Positions 8,831 through 20,149 are shown, counted from the stretch's first letter. The stretch: DNA of 64,000 nucleotides from Metabacillus endolithicus (GCF_023078335.1 NZ_CP095550.1:1116001-1180000), one strand, 5' to 3'. The notes: generated by a model not told the origin, from the sequence alone. Made by a program: numbers and translations.

Positions 8831-10336
8831 TTGATTCGCAAAAACCGAACCAACATGATTTGTTTCATACTTTTATTTACAGCTTTTTTATTGAATTCTT
8901 CTGTTATAAAGGCCGAAAACAAACATGTGATCATAAATGTAGAACAAGACTATGTTAGAAGTGGAGCTGGTCTTACCTATTCAGTTATTGCCAAAGTTAA
9001 AAAGGGACAAACATTTAATGTGTTAGAAAAGAAAAGGAACTGGTTTAAAATTAAACTTTCCCCAACTTCTTCAGGATGGATCCCAAGTTGGTTTACTATA
9101 AAAGAAAATACTGATTCCAAACTTGCAAATAAAAAAACGACTAATTATGAAGTCATATCACTCGCATCTGGACTTAGAATTCGTTCAGGTCCTGGATTAT
9201 CTTTTGATATGATTGGAAGCTTTGAATATGGAAAAACAGCAATATATCTTGACAAAAGCGGTGAGTGGACACAAATACTCTATTCGGGTAAAACAGGTTG
9301 GGTGTCCAACAGTTACATAGAGAAAACGAATAGGACGTCAACTAGAATGGCAAAGGGAATTGTTACAGCTCCTATTTTAAGTATTAGAGATAAAGGAACT
9401 TTCACAGGTAAGGTTCTATCATCACTACCAAAAAACACAGAGGTGATGATTCTTCAAGAAAAAAACAACTGGTATAAAATATCTTTTAAAAATAAAACTG
9501 GCTGGGTTGCAGGATGGTTTATCAAAAAAACAGCAGATACCCATTTCGATACAGATTTAAGCAAGTCTGATCAAACCGTAAAAATAATATTCGATGGAAC
9601 CAATATCCGTTCAGGGACTTCTACGCAGAACACGATTGTGAAAAGAGTCAATTTAGGTGATACATTTCAAATTCTTGAAACAGATGGAGATTGGTATAAG
9701 ATTGCCCTTGATGACAGAAAAAGTGGATATGTTGCCGGATGGGTTGTTGAAACGAGTGGTGTAACTGATCCAATAAGAAGACCAGGTGCCGCACAATATG
9801 TTAAAGGTAAAACAATTGTTATAGACCCTGGACATGGGGGCCAAGATGGTGGAGCAGTTGGCAATGGGGGGACGTTAGAGAAAAATCTTACCCTTACAAC
9901 AGCAAAGCTAGTATATGATAAGCTGAAATCAGCTGGAGCAAATGTGTTTATCACAAGATCAACAGACACATACATTAGCTTAAATTCAAGAGTCAGCACA
10001 TCTCATTATCGAAATGCAGAAGCGTTTATAAGTCTTCACTATGACAGTGCTGTTGACCCAAATGCATCAGGTACTTCAGCCTACTTCTATCACTCACTTA
10101 AGGATGCACCATTAGCCTTCAGGCTTAACAAAGAGCTAGCTCAACAAACAAGGCTTAATGATCGTGGCGTCAAATTTGGGAATTTCCATGTTCTTAGAGA
10201 AAACCATTCACCCGCAGTCCTATTAGAGCTTGGATTTTTAAGTAATCGAACTGAAGAATTAACGATAAACAGTACCAGTTATCAAGAACATGCTTCACAA
10301 GGGATCTTTAATGGAATTGCGTACTACTTCAAATAA
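8831..10336 (+). CDS. yrvJ: N-acetylmuramoyl-L-alanine amidase with four SH3b domains (YrvJ-like)
   Basis: A secreted wall hydrolase, 501 residues, that cuts the amide between MurNAc and the stem peptide. The start is a TTG with AAAAGGAGGAC ahead. Residues 1-28 are a signal peptide (basic start, hydrophobic LLFTAFLL core). Four bacterial SH3 domains follow at about 30-95, 100-165, 175-235 and 245-310, each with the LxIRxGxG or VRSGAG and GWV pattern. The Amidase_3 domain spans about 328-501 with zinc residues in VIDPGHGGQDGG, LHYDS and the late LLELGFLSN segment. It stands alone between divergent and convergent neighbours. Confidence 0.93.
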   Translation: MIRKNRTNMICFILLFTAFLLNSSVIKAENKHVIINVEQDYVRSGAGLTYSVIAKVKKGQTFNVLEKKRNWFKIKLSPTSSGWIPSWFTIKENTDSKLANKKTTNYEVISLASGLRIRSGPGLSFDMIGSFEYGKTAIYLDKSGEWTQILYSGKTGWVSNSYIEKTNRTSTRMAKGIVTAPILSIRDKGTFTGKVLSSLPKNTEVMILQEKNNWYKISFKNKTGWVAGWFIKKTADTHFDTDLSKSDQTVKIIFDGTNIRSGTSTQNTIVKRVNLGDTFQILETDGDWYKIALDDRKSGYVAGWVVETSGVTDPIRRPGAAQYVKGKTIVIDPGHGGQDGGAVGNGGTLEKNLTLTTAKLVYDKLKSAGANVFITRSTDTYISLNSRVSTSHYRNAEAFISLHYDSAVDPNASGTSAYFYHSLKDAPLAFRLNKELAQQTRLNDRGVKFGNFHVLRENHSPAVLLELGFLSNRTEELTINSTSYQEHASQGIFNGIAYYFK

Positions 10337-10353
10337 AGCATACTTGAAAAACA

Positions 10354-10397
10354 AAAAGGTTAGTTTCCCAACAACTAGTTGGAGAAACTAACCTTTT
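10354..10397. terminator. Bidirectional terminator between yrvJ and dtd
   Basis: A 13-bp perfect stem (10354-10366 with 10385-10397) extends through an inner CCAAC/GTTGG pairing. Its ends are A-run and T-run, so it can work for both convergent genes. The dtd stop codon overlaps the right arm. Confidence 0.88.
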
Positions 10398-10836
10398 ATT
10401 TACTCTCAATAATTAATGTAACAGGACCATCATTTGTAAACTGAACATCCATCATAGCACCAAATGTCCCAGTTTCAACATGCAGCCCCTTTTCTTTTAA
10501 CTTTTGATTAAACATTTCATATAACTTGTTTGCATAATCTGGCTTTGCTGCATTCATGTAATTAGGACGTCTCCCTTTTCGGCAATCACCATATAAAGTG
10601 AATTGTGAAACAGAAAGTACTTCACCTTCTATATCAAGCAAGGAATAATTCATTTTTCCTGATTCATCTTCAAAAATTCTCAAATGAGCGATTTTTTCTG
10701 CTAAGTACTCAGCATCTGTCTCAGTGTCGTCATGTGTAATTCCTACAAGTACCATTACACCTGTTTTAATTTTTCCAACAACGTCTCCTTCGACTGTTAC
10801 TTGAGCATCCTTAGCTCGTTGAACAACTACCTTCAC
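10396..10836 (-). CDS. dtd: D-aminoacyl-tRNA deacylase
   Basis: A 146-residue proofreading enzyme that frees tRNA from D-amino acids (B. subtilis YrvI/Dtd). Both active-site signatures are present: SVSQFTLY near residue 76 and NDGPVT near 136 (the usual form is a Gly-cisPro pair, here GP). Length and [15 protein letters not shown] start are standard. It follows relA by 13 bp, the conserved relA-dtd pair. Confidence 0.96.
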   Translation of the reverse strand: MKVVVQRAKDAQVTVEGDVVGKIKTGVMVLVGITHDDTETDAEYLAEKIAHLRIFEDESGKMNYSLLDIEGEVLSVSQFTLYGDCRKGRRPNYMNAAKPDYANKLYEMFNQKLKEKGLHVETGTFGAMMDVQFTNDGPVTLIIESK

Positions 10837-10849
10837 AATAAAACCTACC

Positions 10850-13059
10850 TTAATTCATCATTCTTCGAACCGAATAAATATCCGGTATTTGTTTAATTCT
10901 TTCAACTACCTTTTGCAAGTGATTAATATTTGAGATAGAAATAGCCATATTAATTGTCGCAACTTTATTTCGATCAGATTTACCTGCAACTGACGAAATA
11001 TTCGTTTTTGTCTCATTCACAGCTTGAAGAACTTCATTTAATAAACCACGACGATCATATCCAAGTATTTCAATTTCAACATTGTATTCCTTACGACTTG
11101 ATAAAAATTTGATTTTCCCATTCAACATCAATTAATCGCTCTTTAGCATCTTCTGTATGCACATTTGTACAGTCAGATCGGTGAACAGATACTCCTCTAC
11201 CCTTTGTAATAAATCCAACAATGTCATCCCCTGGAACTGGATTACAGCATTTTGAAAGGCGAATTAATAGATTATCAATACCCTTAACTTGTACACCTGC
11301 ATCACGCTTACGGGAAGATGTAGAAGGAACTTGTTTTACTTCATTCATTACTTCCTGAATATTCTTTTCCTGTTCCTCTTGGTCACGTTTTTTACGCCAA
11401 TTTTCTGTTAAGCGGTTGGCTACCTGCAACGCTGTTACACCATTATATCCAACAGCTGCATACATATCTTCTTCATTTGAAAAGTTAAACTTTTCGGCTA
11501 CCCGTTGCAAATTATCAGATGTCATGACTTCTTTTATATCGAAATCAAGATTTTTGATTTCTTTCTCAACCATTTCTTTTCCTTTTTCAACGTTTTCTTC
11601 TCGACGTTGCTTTTTAAAGAATTGGCGGATTTTATTTTTTGCTTGTGAAGTTTGTGCAAGCTTTAACCAATCTTGGCTTGGACCATATGAATGCTTAGAC
11701 GTTAGGATTTCAATGATGTCACCAGTTTTTAATTTATAATCAAGCGTGACCATTTTGCCATTTATTTTCGCACCTATTGTCTTATTCCCAATTTCGGAAT
11801 GAATTCGATAAGCAAAATCAATTGGGACAGAACCAGATGGTAATTCAATTACATCTCCTTTAGGAGTGAAAATAAAGACCATATCTGAGAAAAGATCAAT
11901 TTTTAATGACTCCATAAACTCTTCTGCATTCGTCACATCATTTTGAAATTCTAGTATTTCTCTAAACCATGATAGTTTTTTCTCTAATGTTGTTTTCTCA
12001 TCAATATCTTTTCCTTCTTTGTAAAGCCCAATGTGCAGCGATTCCATATTCGGCAATCTGATGCATCTCAAATGTTCTAATTTGAACTTCAAGGGGATCT
12101 CCTTTAGGTCCAATAACCGTTGTGTGAAGAGATTGGTACATATTAGGCTTTGGCATTGCAATATAATCCTTAAAGCGTCCAGGCATAGGTTTCCAGCAAG
12201 TGTGAATAATACCGAGGACAGCATAGCAATCTTTAATGCTATTCACAACAATTCGGACTGCCAAAAGATCATAAATTTCATTAAATTGTTTATTCTGAAG
12301 AACCATTTTACGATAAATACTGTAAATATGTTTCGGTCTTCCAGAAAATTCCGCTTCAATATTTACTTCGTCTACACGCTCACGTACTTCATCAATTACT
12401 TGATCTAGATACTCTAACCGCTCCTGACGTTTCTTTTTCATTAGATTTACGATTCGATAATATTGCTGTGGATTTAAGTATCTAAGCGATGTATCTTCAA
12501 GCTCCCATTTGATTTTTGAAATCCCTAATCTATGAGCTAGAGGAGCAAAAATCTCAAGTGTCTCATTTGAGATACGTCTTTGCTTTTCTTGTGGCAAATG
12601 CTTTAACGTTCTCATGTTATGAAGACGGTCTGCTAGTTTGATGAGAATAACCCGGATGTCCTGAGCCATTGCAACAAACATTTTACGATGGTTTTCTGCT
12701 TGCTGTTCTTCTTTTGATTTATATTTTATTTTGCCTAGTTTTGTAACACCATCGACGAGCATTGCCACTTCATCATTAAATTCATTGCGCAAATCCTCAA
12801 GAGTGACCTCTGTATCCTCCACAACATCATGTAAGAAGCCACCAGCAATTGTTGATGGATCCATCTCTAAATCTACCAATATCCCCGCGACTTGAATAGG
12901 ATGGATAATATATGGCTCTCCCGATTTACGGAATTGTTCTCTATGTGCTTCTTCAGCAAAATCATAGGCACGTTGAATAAAAGCGGTATCTTCGACTGAT
13001 AAATATCGCTGTGCCTTTTGAATTACTTGCTCAGAAGATAATACTTGTTCATTAGACAT
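10850..13059 (-). CDS. relA: RelA/Rel bifunctional (p)ppGpp synthetase-hydrolase, two frameshifts
   Basis: The stringent-response enzyme. Three overlapping frames together give the whole protein: HD hydrolase ([13 protein letters not shown], about 50-150), synthetase ([13 protein letters not shown], about 200-340), TGS ([21 protein letters not shown]), zinc-finger region with [13 protein letters not shown], and the C-terminal ACT domain ([17 protein letters not shown]). The first shift is at about 12023-12025, where IAAHWA should run into [10 protein letters not shown]; removing one base of the run restores it. The second is in the five-base run at 11103-11107. Correcting both gives 735 residues, against 734 in B. 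subtilis. Start ATG has AAAAAGGTG ahead. The indels look like sequencing error. Confidence 0.93.
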
Positions 13060-13399
13060 GGAATCACCTTTTTGTATTGAAACTTTGATAAACCTCTAAA
13101 TAAGGAACTGCGCGAAAAATCTGATTTATTCATGTGAAAATCGAGGTGACGAAAAAATTTCATCAATACGATTAGAAAATTTACTATATTGTAACTATTA
13201 TCAATAAAAAAAGTGGAGATGTAAAGAGGTACATACTATTTTTTACCTACTCCAATTACTGGATATGTTCCTACTTGAGGAATGATAAGGACCATCTTAC
13301 AGAAAGTTTGCAAAAAAAGCACCCTTCAGAGTGCTCTTAAGAACAAAGGGGACAGAGTTACCTTATTAACTCTTATCCCCTATCATTTATTTTAGTTCA
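13060..13399. other. relA-apt intergenic region, 340 bases
   Basis: No gene is supported. The side near apt holds two stem-loops: an imperfect one at 13348-13380 (GGGGA and AGAGTT halves) and the apt terminator at 13312-13335. The side near relA is AT-rich leader and presumably carries the relA promoter, but I could not pick one convincing box pair. Confidence 0.6.
13312..13335 (-). terminator. Terminator after apt
   Basis: Minus-strand stem AGCACT/GGTGCT (13330-13335 with 13318-13323, one G-T pair), 6-base loop, followed by seven T. A second, larger imperfect hairpin lies just upstream at 13348-13380. Confidence 0.7.
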
Positions 13400-13912
13400 T
13401 TAAAATTTCATTAATGTTAATACATCATAGCCATCTAATAATTTACGGCCATCTAAATAAGATAACTCAATTAGAAAAGCAATCCCCGCAACAATACCAC
13501 CAAGCTCTTCAACAAGTTTAATGGTTGCTTCAATTGTTCCTCCTGTTGCTAATAAATCATCTGTAATTAAAACACGTTGTCCTGGCTTGATCGCATCTTT
13601 ATGAATAGTTAATACATCTTTCCCATATTCAAGACCATATTCAACACGAACTACTTCACGAGGTAATTTACCCTCTTTACGAACAGGGGCAAAACCTACT
13701 CCTAGTGAATAAGCAACAGGGCAACCAATAATAAAGCCACGTGCTTCAGGACCAACAACAAGATCAATATGCTTTTCACGAGCATATTCAACAATTTGGT
13801 CTGTCGCATATCTATACGCATCCCCATTATCCATTAATGTTGTAATATCCTTGAATTGAATTCCTGGTTTCGGATAATCAGGTACGACTGTTACGAATTG
13901 CTTTAAATCCAT
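13400..13912 (-). CDS. apt: Adenine phosphoribosyltransferase
   Basis: Purine salvage enzyme making AMP from adenine and PRPP. From the ATG giving [22 protein letters not shown] it has 170 residues, the usual size; an 8-codon upstream extension is not needed since GGAGG lies between. The PRPP-binding motif [13 protein letters not shown] is near residue 120, and GPEARGFI is the flexible-loop region. It follows recJ closely, as in other Bacillus genomes (recJ-apt-relA). Confidence 0.96.
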   Translation of the reverse strand: MDLKQFVTVVPDYPKPGIQFKDITTLMDNGDAYRYATDQIVEYAREKHIDLVVGPEARGFIIGCPVAYSLGVGFAPVRKEGKLPREVVRVEYGLEYGKDVLTIHKDAIKPGQRVLITDDLLATGGTIEATIKLVEELGGIVAGIAFLIELSYLDGRKLLDGYDVLTLMKF

Positions 13913-13928
13913 TTTTTCTTTGTCCTCC

Positions 13929-16283
13929 TTATACACCTACAGGCGCATCTAATGGAAATCTTTCTTCAAACCACTGCTTAAGCTGCATGTAAGATGTATA
14001 TAATAACGTTTTTTCTAGTTCTATTCTCATTTGTTTTTGGGCATATGTTTTCGATTCTGTTAAATCTCGTTTTCGAGTTGAAGAATTTGTCGAAATAACA
14101 CCATTTTCTATTGTAACAAATTCTAGTTCAAAAAACACCTGTGACATGAACTCAATTGTTTCTTTTGTCCAACCCTTATGAGCAGCTAGTTGTTCACCTT
14201 GCTCTTGAAGCTTAAAAGAGCCTTTCTTTAAAAGAAATCCATAATACCATTTAAAGTGTTCTCTTGTCGGAATCGTTGAAAAAAAGTGATCTGAATCTTG
14301 TTGAAATACCGAGTAAATTCTTGCAGGCTTTCCTTCAGAAAAAAGCGCATCAAAAGAATCTAGTGATGATGGAATATCCATTAAAATAACATGTTTATTT
14401 TGAACAGATAGATTTATGGCATCTTGTTTTGTTTTTAAAAACATAGCTTTTTGTTCGAAGCCTATACTCTTCACATAATCATGCGTTTTTTCCTGAAAAG
14501 TAACAATTATGCTTTTATCTATACTTGCTACTGAACTTACTAGCTTGTCCACATTTCTTGTTCCTCTAAAATCAAACAGCTGCCACTCATCAACCTTAAT
14601 GTCTTGTAACATGATTTGTGGTTTGCGAAGATTATTCCACTCATTAATAGATAGTTCCCCAATTGCTGATAAAGTAACAGAGGGTGAAAGTTCATCATGG
14701 ATATACCCCATACCAAACCCAACGCAATCAAGCTGACAATCTTCTTGAGAAAAAACCAACTTTAGATGATTTTGTTCAGCACCAATTTTCCGAACATTTG
14801 CTAATGTAACATTTTCAATTTGAATAACAGGTTTAGGATTGTTCATTCCAAAGGGTGAAAGAAGCTGCATTTCTTCTATTGAATTAACTGAAATATCTTC
14901 TAAATTACAGCTTACATCCACTTTTGTTACCGGTATAAAATCATTTTCTGTTAATATGTTTTGTGCCTTTTCAACAAGTCTTTCTCTTAGTAAATCAACA
15001 TCATCCAGATTTAGTGTCATACCTGCTGCCATTGGGTGCCCACCAAAATGAGGAAGAATATCGCGACATGTTGATAGATTTTCAAACAAATCAAAGCCAA
15101 CGATACTTCGAGCTGATCCTTTTGCAATTCCTTTTTCTCTATCAATGCTTAAAACAATTGTTGGACGATAAAAACGATCTACAAGCCTTGATGCAACTAT
15201 ACCAACCACACCTGGATTCCAGCCTTCTCTAGCAATAACTAGAACTGGATGATCCTCGATCGGAAAACGAGTTTCAACCTCCTCAATTGCTTCTTCTGTC
15301 ATTGTGCTAACAAGTTTCTGACGTTCTTTGTTAAGAGAATCAATTTCCTCTGCAATAGCTGCAGCTTCCTCTTCATCTTCAGAAAGAAGAAGATCCACTG
15401 CGGGGTCAGCTGATTGTAAACGACCAACTGCATTAATTCGCGGCCCCAGTGCAAAACCTATCGTATCCTCATTTATTTCATCCATCTTGACATTGGCAAT
15501 TTTCAACAATGCTTTTAGTCCAATACGTTTTGTTGTTTTTAACTGATTTATACCTTTTTTAGCTATTAATCTATTTTCATCATGAAGTGCTACTAAATCT
15601 GCAATTGTTCCTATTGCTGCTACTTCTAATAAATCAGTTGGAACGTCACCAAGCAGAGCATGACTTAATTTAAAGGCAACTCCAACCCCAGCAAGCTCTT
15701 TAAAAGGATAGGTACACCCTGGTTGTTTTGGATGGATAATCGCAATTGCTTCTGGAAGGATCGGACCTGGCTCATGGTGGTCAGTAATAATCAAGTCTAC
15801 CCCTAATTCTTTTGCCACTTGAGCTTCATGAACTGCTGCAATTCCTGTATCGACTGTAATGATTAAAGAAAAACCCTTTTCATGTGCATGTCTAAAAGCA
15901 GCTTCATTTGGTCCATATCCCTCGGTAAATCGATTTGGAATATAGAAATCTACGTTTGCACCCAGTGTACGTAAAGCTGTTAATAATACAGTTGTACTGC
16001 TTACTCCATCAGCATCATAATCTCCATAAACTAATATATGCTCATTTTGTTCTATCGCCGTTTTTATTCGGTGGACAGCCTTGTCCATATCTTTTAGAAG
16101 AAACGGATCATGAAAAGATTGTTTTTCAATTTCCAAGAATTCACGTGCTTCTTCTACTGAATGTATGCCTCTATTTACAAGTAAAGATGCGACTAACGGT
16201 GTAATGGATAAGTTATCAATTAGTGTCCCAATTAAGGTTTCATCAGATGATTGAACCATCCATCTTGTTTTTGCCTTTAACAT
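13929..16283 (-). CDS. recJ: Single-stranded-DNA-specific exonuclease RecJ
   Basis: A DHH-family 5'-3' exonuclease for recombination and mismatch repair, 784 residues (B. subtilis about 786). The DHH domain has [13 protein letters not shown] and VDTGI, then IITDHHEPG; the DHHA1 domain has the [11 protein letters not shown] motif near residue 415, followed by an OB fold and the Firmicutes C-terminal extension. The start chosen is ATG 16283 ([13 protein letters not shown]) behind GAGGGGTG; the frame is open 17 codons further. It ends 17 bp before apt. Confidence 0.96.
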   Translation of the reverse strand: MLKAKTRWMVQSSDETLIGTLIDNLSITPLVASLLVNRGIHSVEEAREFLEIEKQSFHDPFLLKDMDKAVHRIKTAIEQNEHILVYGDYDADGVSSTTVLLTALRTLGANVDFYIPNRFTEGYGPNEAAFRHAHEKGFSLIITVDTGIAAVHEAQVAKELGVDLIITDHHEPGPILPEAIAIIHPKQPGCTYPFKELAGVGVAFKLSHALLGDVPTDLLEVAAIGTIADLVALHDENRLIAKKGINQLKTTKRIGLKALLKIANVKMDEINEDTIGFALGPRINAVGRLQSADPAVDLLLSEDEEEAAAIAEEIDSLNKERQKLVSTMTEEAIEEVETRFPIEDHPVLVIAREGWNPGVVGIVASRLVDRFYRPTIVLSIDREKGIAKGSARSIVGFDLFENLSTCRDILPHFGGHPMAAGMTLNLDDVDLLRERLVEKAQNILTENDFIPVTKVDVSCNLEDISVNSIEEMQLLSPFGMNNPKPVIQIENVTLANVRKIGAEQNHLKLVFSQEDCQLDCVGFGMGYIHDELSPSVTLSAIGELSINEWNNLRKPQIMLQDIKVDEWQLFDFRGTRNVDKLVSSVASIDKSIIVTFQEKTHDYVKSIGFEQKAMFLKTKQDAINLSVQNKHVILMDIPSSLDSFDALFSEGKPARIYSVFQQDSDHFFSTIPTREHFKWYYGFLLKKGSFKLQEQGEQLAAHKGWTKETIEFMSQVFFELEFVTIENGVISTNSSTRKRDLTESKTYAQKQMRIELEKTLLYTSYMQLKQWFEERFPLDAPVGV

Positions 16284-16370
16284 AGTTTCACCCCTCAACC
16301 ATCCCATTATACAAGAGTGGTCAAGGGGTTTCAATTTAAGGATTATTCCAGAAGTAAATAGGCTTGATTA

Positions 16371-16715
16371 CTAAGCACCAGATGTTGGTTCATGATCCAT
16401 TTCTTCCTTTTTGTTATCAAGATCTGTTACATTCTTTTCTTTTTCGTCCTTTAACGTTTCTAGCTCCGTTATTAATTTCGCATTTTCTTTTTCAGCAACT
16501 TTCAATCTTCGGTGGATTGTTAAAATTCTAACAACTCCTGCAGATGCAATAATAAATCCTCCCATAAAAACTGAACCTAAAATAATTAGTACAAGGGGCC
16601 ATTCTGCTTTTCCAAATAAATAATCAACCTCAACTGGCTCAACATTTATAACTGCAAAGATGGCAATAATGATGGCAAAAATAATGGCTAGAATTAAACT
16701 CCATTGACGTTTCAT
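16371..16715 (-). CDS. yrvD: LapA-domain membrane protein (YrvD-like)
   Basis: A 114-residue protein with two membrane segments (about 5-25 and 38-62), the FAVINVEPVEVDYLFG stretch between them that marks the LapA/DUF1049 domain, and a charged coiled-coil tail from residue 68. Such proteins are linked to envelope and lipopolysaccharide assembly in Gram-negatives, but the role in Bacillus is unknown. It lies directly upstream of recJ, as yrvD does in B. subtilis. Confidence 0.8.
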   Translation of the reverse strand: MKRQWSLILAIIFAIIIAIFAVINVEPVEVDYLFGKAEWPLVLIILGSVFMGGFIIASAGVVRILTIHRRLKVAEKENAKLITELETLKDEKEKNVTDLDNKKEEMDHEPTSGA

Positions 16716-16733
16716 TTGTATTCCTCCCTTCTT

Positions 16734-17627
16734 CTAAGGTGAGTAAGGGTTAATATGTACCATTACATTTTGTACGTGTTCATGCTCACTCATTAGCTTT
16801 TCTTTTACAAGCTTCCCTATGTTATGACCTTCTTCAACCGTTATGTGAGGGTCAACGGAAACTTTAATATCTACGATAACATAATGTCCATGTTCTCTGG
16901 CATGCAACTCATCAATTTTTTTAACCTCACTTATTTTACTCACTGTATCCTTAAGATCAACAACATCTTCATCATGCAAAACATGATCAAGTGTTGTATG
17001 AATTGATTCAGCACCAAGCTTCCAGGCCATCTTTATAACCAATATAGCTACAAATAGTCCTGCAACAGGATCTGCATAAACAAGCCAGTCTATTCCCATC
17101 TTTTGACCAATTATCGCGGCACCAATACCAGCCAAAGCAGCTATGGAAGAATAAACATCTGAGCGATGCTCATAAGCATTTACAATGATAGCATCACTTT
17201 TTATTCTTTTACCCAATTTAAACTTATATCGAAACATCCATTCTTTAACTACAATTGACAATATGACTGCATATATTGCAAGTGGCTTCGGTGCTTCAAT
17301 TTCCTCAAAAAAAGACTCGAAGGAAGATTTACCAATTTCAAGTCCTACTAAAAACAAAAGAACAGCTACAATAATGGCAGCAATTGACTCTGCTTTTCCA
17401 TGTCCATAAGGATGATCTTCATCAGGGGGCTGTTTTGCAGCACGTACACCTATGAAAACAGCTAATGACCCTGCCACATCTGATGCAGAGTGAACAGCAT
17501 CTGCTACTAATGCACGACTTTCTGCAATAACACCAACTGCCCCTTTCACAATTGCAAGTACAATATTTCCAACTACTCCAATCATGGCAGCAAACTCAGC
17601 TTGCTTAAATCGATCATTTTTCCCCAT
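16734..17627 (-). CDS. Cation diffusion facilitator transporter (MneP/MneS-like)
   Basis: A 297-residue CDF exporter with about six membrane helices. Metal-site motifs are HSASD in helix 2 (near residue 46) and HRSDVYSS in helix 5 (near 154), and the C-terminal cytoplasmic domain (from about 210) has HAREHGHYVIVDIKV. In B. subtilis the closest kind of protein are the manganese exporters MneP and MneS; the H-x3-D / H-x2-D pattern does not prove the metal. It ends 18 bp before yrvD's start and may be co-transcribed. Confidence 0.85.
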   Translation of the reverse strand: MGKNDRFKQAEFAAMIGVVGNIVLAIVKGAVGVIAESRALVADAVHSASDVAGSLAVFIGVRAAKQPPDEDHPYGHGKAESIAAIIVAVLLFLVGLEIGKSSFESFFEEIEAPKPLAIYAVILSIVVKEWMFRYKFKLGKRIKSDAIIVNAYEHRSDVYSSIAALAGIGAAIIGQKMGIDWLVYADPVAGLFVAILVIKMAWKLGAESIHTTLDHVLHDEDVVDLKDTVSKISEVKKIDELHAREHGHYVIVDIKVSVDPHITVEEGHNIGKLVKEKLMSEHEHVQNVMVHINPYSP

Positions 17628-17768
17628 ATCTTCACCTCTTTTGCTCTTACCTATAGTTTAACCAACTGTTTACAATAAATGAGGGTTATCCCATCTCATT
17701 GTATTATTTCGTAAACACATGTGGTTACTTTAAATAATAACAAATTAGAGAGGGATAACCCTTAATTT

Positions 17769-20012
17769 TTATACTTGTGGTTCGTCACTTACCTGAGAAG
17801 GAACATCCTTCTTTTTAGTTAATTGCTTTCCTTTCCAAATTAGCCATAGCTGAGCAGCAATAAATAACGAAGAATAGGTGCCCGAAACCAATCCAACTAG
17901 TAAAGCAATCGAGAAATTCGTAATTGAAGCACTACCAAAGATCATTAGCGCTATAACAGCAATAACAACAGTCAATACTGTATTAAGGGATCTAGTAAAG
18001 GTTTGCTGTAAACTGCGATTTACAATTAACTGTAAATCTTCAACAGTTTTAACCTTTTTCTTCTTGTATAGCTCTCTAATCCGGTCAAACGTTACAATTG
18101 TATCATTAATTGAGTAACCGACAATTGTTAACACCGCTGCAATAAAGGTAATGTCAACCTCTAAACGGGTAATACTGAAGAAAGCAATGATAAAGAATGC
18201 GTCATGAAGCAAGGCAACAATCGACGCGAGCGCCATATAAAACTCAAATCGAATTGCTACATAAATGATGATTCCAATGGAAGCGATCAATATCCCGTAC
18301 ATTGCATTTCTTGCAAGCTCTTTTCCAACAGTTGGAGAAACTGTACTTACATTTGGATCCATACCATATAATTCATTAAAATGACTTTTTACTTCCGCAA
18401 TTTCTTGTTGATCTAGAACACCGATAAATCTAGCAACACCAATTTCATTGTTATTACCAGCTAAGACTACATCATCAGCTTCTAGACCTAGTTTTTCCAT
18501 TTCATCGTTTACTTCTTGGGTTGTTAAGCTTTTATCTGCTTGAACCTCAACACGTGTACCACTTGCAAAATCAATTCCAAGATTCAAACGGAATACAACT
18601 AAAATGACAATGCCTGCAAATACAAGAATTGTTGATAACATGAAAAATTTCTTGCGATGTTTTAAGAAATCAACATTATCAAAACGAGTAGGTGCAATCG
18701 TATCATCATCTGTTTCTTCAATACTGATGATATGCTCTTTCTTCACACCAAAATACCCTTTTTTCTTATCAAGCCAACGGCTCTCTACTAAAAGTCCAAG
18801 CAAGATTCTTGATAAAAATACAGCCGTTAAGAAGCTTACAATAATACTAATGATTAACATTGTGGCAAAGCCTTTAACAGAACTTGTCCCAAAGAAAAAG
18901 AGAACAGCTCCTGCTAGAATGGTTGTAATATTCGCATCAAAAATCGTTGCAAACGATCGTCTTGATCCAGCCTTAAAGGCAGACCGAACTGTACGCCCAA
19001 GTTTTAATTCTTCTTTAATTCGTTCATATGTGATAATATTCGCATCAACTGCCATTCCGACACCAAGAATAAGTGCAGCAATACCTGGTAATGTTAAAAC
19101 ACCATTCATCCAATCGAACACTTGAAGAATTAAGTATATGTACGTTGAAAGAGTAATTATCGCAATCAAACCTGGTAAACGATAGAAGAATAACATGAAT
19201 AGGAAAATGATAGCTATTCCTACAATTCCAGCCAGAACTGTTTGATCTAATGCCTGCTCACCAAACTGAGCTCCTACAGATGTTGAATACATCTCTGTTA
19301 ATTTAACTGGAAGAGAACCTGCATTTAATAAATTCGCTAAATCCTGTGCTTCTTGAATTGTAAAATTTCCTGTAATTGTAACATCTGTTTGATTGAACAC
19401 TTGATCAACATTTGGTGCAGAAAGATATTTTGGATCTTGCTTAGTTGCTTCTTCTTGGAATGAATCTCCCTCTTCATAATCAAGCCAAATAACAAGTTGA
19501 TTATAAGGGGCATTCCCCACAATTTCTTCTGTTACTTCTTTAAACTTCGTTGCATCTTTTAATTGAATCGCAACATTAGGCTTTCCTTGCTCATCAAATG
19601 ATTGCTTCGCTCCACCTTCTACTAAGTCAGAGCCGTTAAGCATTTCTTTGTCTTCATAATCTCGGAAAGTTAATTCAGCTTGTGTAGATAAAATTTCCCG
19701 TGCTTTATTTTGATCACTTACACCTGCAAGTTGAACACGAATTCGATCTTCACCTTCAATCTGAATATTCGGTTCACTTACTCCAAGGACATTTGCACGC
19801 TTTTGCAGAGCATTAACTGTACTTACAAGCACATCCCTTGTAATTTCGTCCCCTTCGTTTGCTGGTTCAACTTCATATAGAATTTCGAAAGCCCCCTGCA
19901 AATCTAGTCCCAAAATAATGTTGCTTGTTGCCCTATTTGTATTTAGGCCAATAATACTACCTACTACTAGGACAAGTAGAAAAAACGCAATTATGCGTCC
20001 GCGCTTAACCAT
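17769..20012 (-). CDS. secDF: Protein translocase SecDF (fused)
   Basis: A 747-residue proton-driven accessory of the Sec translocon. SecD and SecF are fused in one chain, as in B. subtilis (737 residues): SecD half about 1-430, SecF half from about 450. Twelve membrane helices are expected. The first periplasmic-type domain has GLDLQGAFEILYEV; the SecD membrane half has GMAVDANIITYERIKEEL and the SecF half has GYSINDTIVTFDRIRE, both with the conserved acidic residue. Acts with SecYEG and YajC in the membrane. Confidence 0.97.
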   Translation of the reverse strand: MVKRGRIIAFFLLVLVVGSIIGLNTNRATSNIILGLDLQGAFEILYEVEPANEGDEITRDVLVSTVNALQKRANVLGVSEPNIQIEGEDRIRVQLAGVSDQNKAREILSTQAELTFRDYEDKEMLNGSDLVEGGAKQSFDEQGKPNVAIQLKDATKFKEVTEEIVGNAPYNQLVIWLDYEEGDSFQEEATKQDPKYLSAPNVDQVFNQTDVTITGNFTIQEAQDLANLLNAGSLPVKLTEMYSTSVGAQFGEQALDQTVLAGIVGIAIIFLFMLFFYRLPGLIAIITLSTYIYLILQVFDWMNGVLTLPGIAALILGVGMAVDANIITYERIKEELKLGRTVRSAFKAGSRRSFATIFDANITTILAGAVLFFFGTSSVKGFATMLIISIIVSFLTAVFLSRILLGLLVESRWLDKKKGYFGVKKEHIISIEETDDDTIAPTRFDNVDFLKHRKKFFMLSTILVFAGIVILVVFRLNLGIDFASGTRVEVQADKSLTTQEVNDEMEKLGLEADDVVLAGNNNEIGVARFIGVLDQQEIAEVKSHFNELYGMDPNVSTVSPTVGKELARNAMYGILIASIGIIIYVAIRFEFYMALASIVALLHDAFFIIAFFSITRLEVDITFIAAVLTIVGYSINDTIVTFDRIRELYKKKKVKTVEDLQLIVNRSLQQTFTRSLNTVLTVVIAVIALMIFGSASITNFSIALLVGLVSGTYSSLFIAAQLWLIWKGKQLTKKKDVPSQVSDEPQV

Positions 20013-20149
20013 TATGTATCCTCCTTAATTTCCACAAAACGAAATGATGTAAAGCCGATAATAACTTACTAAAGATGCAGGCTTTGTTTATTTTACAAGG
20101 TTAACATTCCCCATCAAATTATACGCTTTTAAAAGATGCAGAATCAATG

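Noticed and set aside
10850..13059. relA as three separate genes
   Set aside because: Domains are consecutive parts of one RelA and the breaks fall at homopolymers; treated as one frameshifted locus.
18604..19125. 173-codon plus-strand frame opposite secDF
   Set aside because: A shadow of secDF membrane helices read backwards; no site and no known family.
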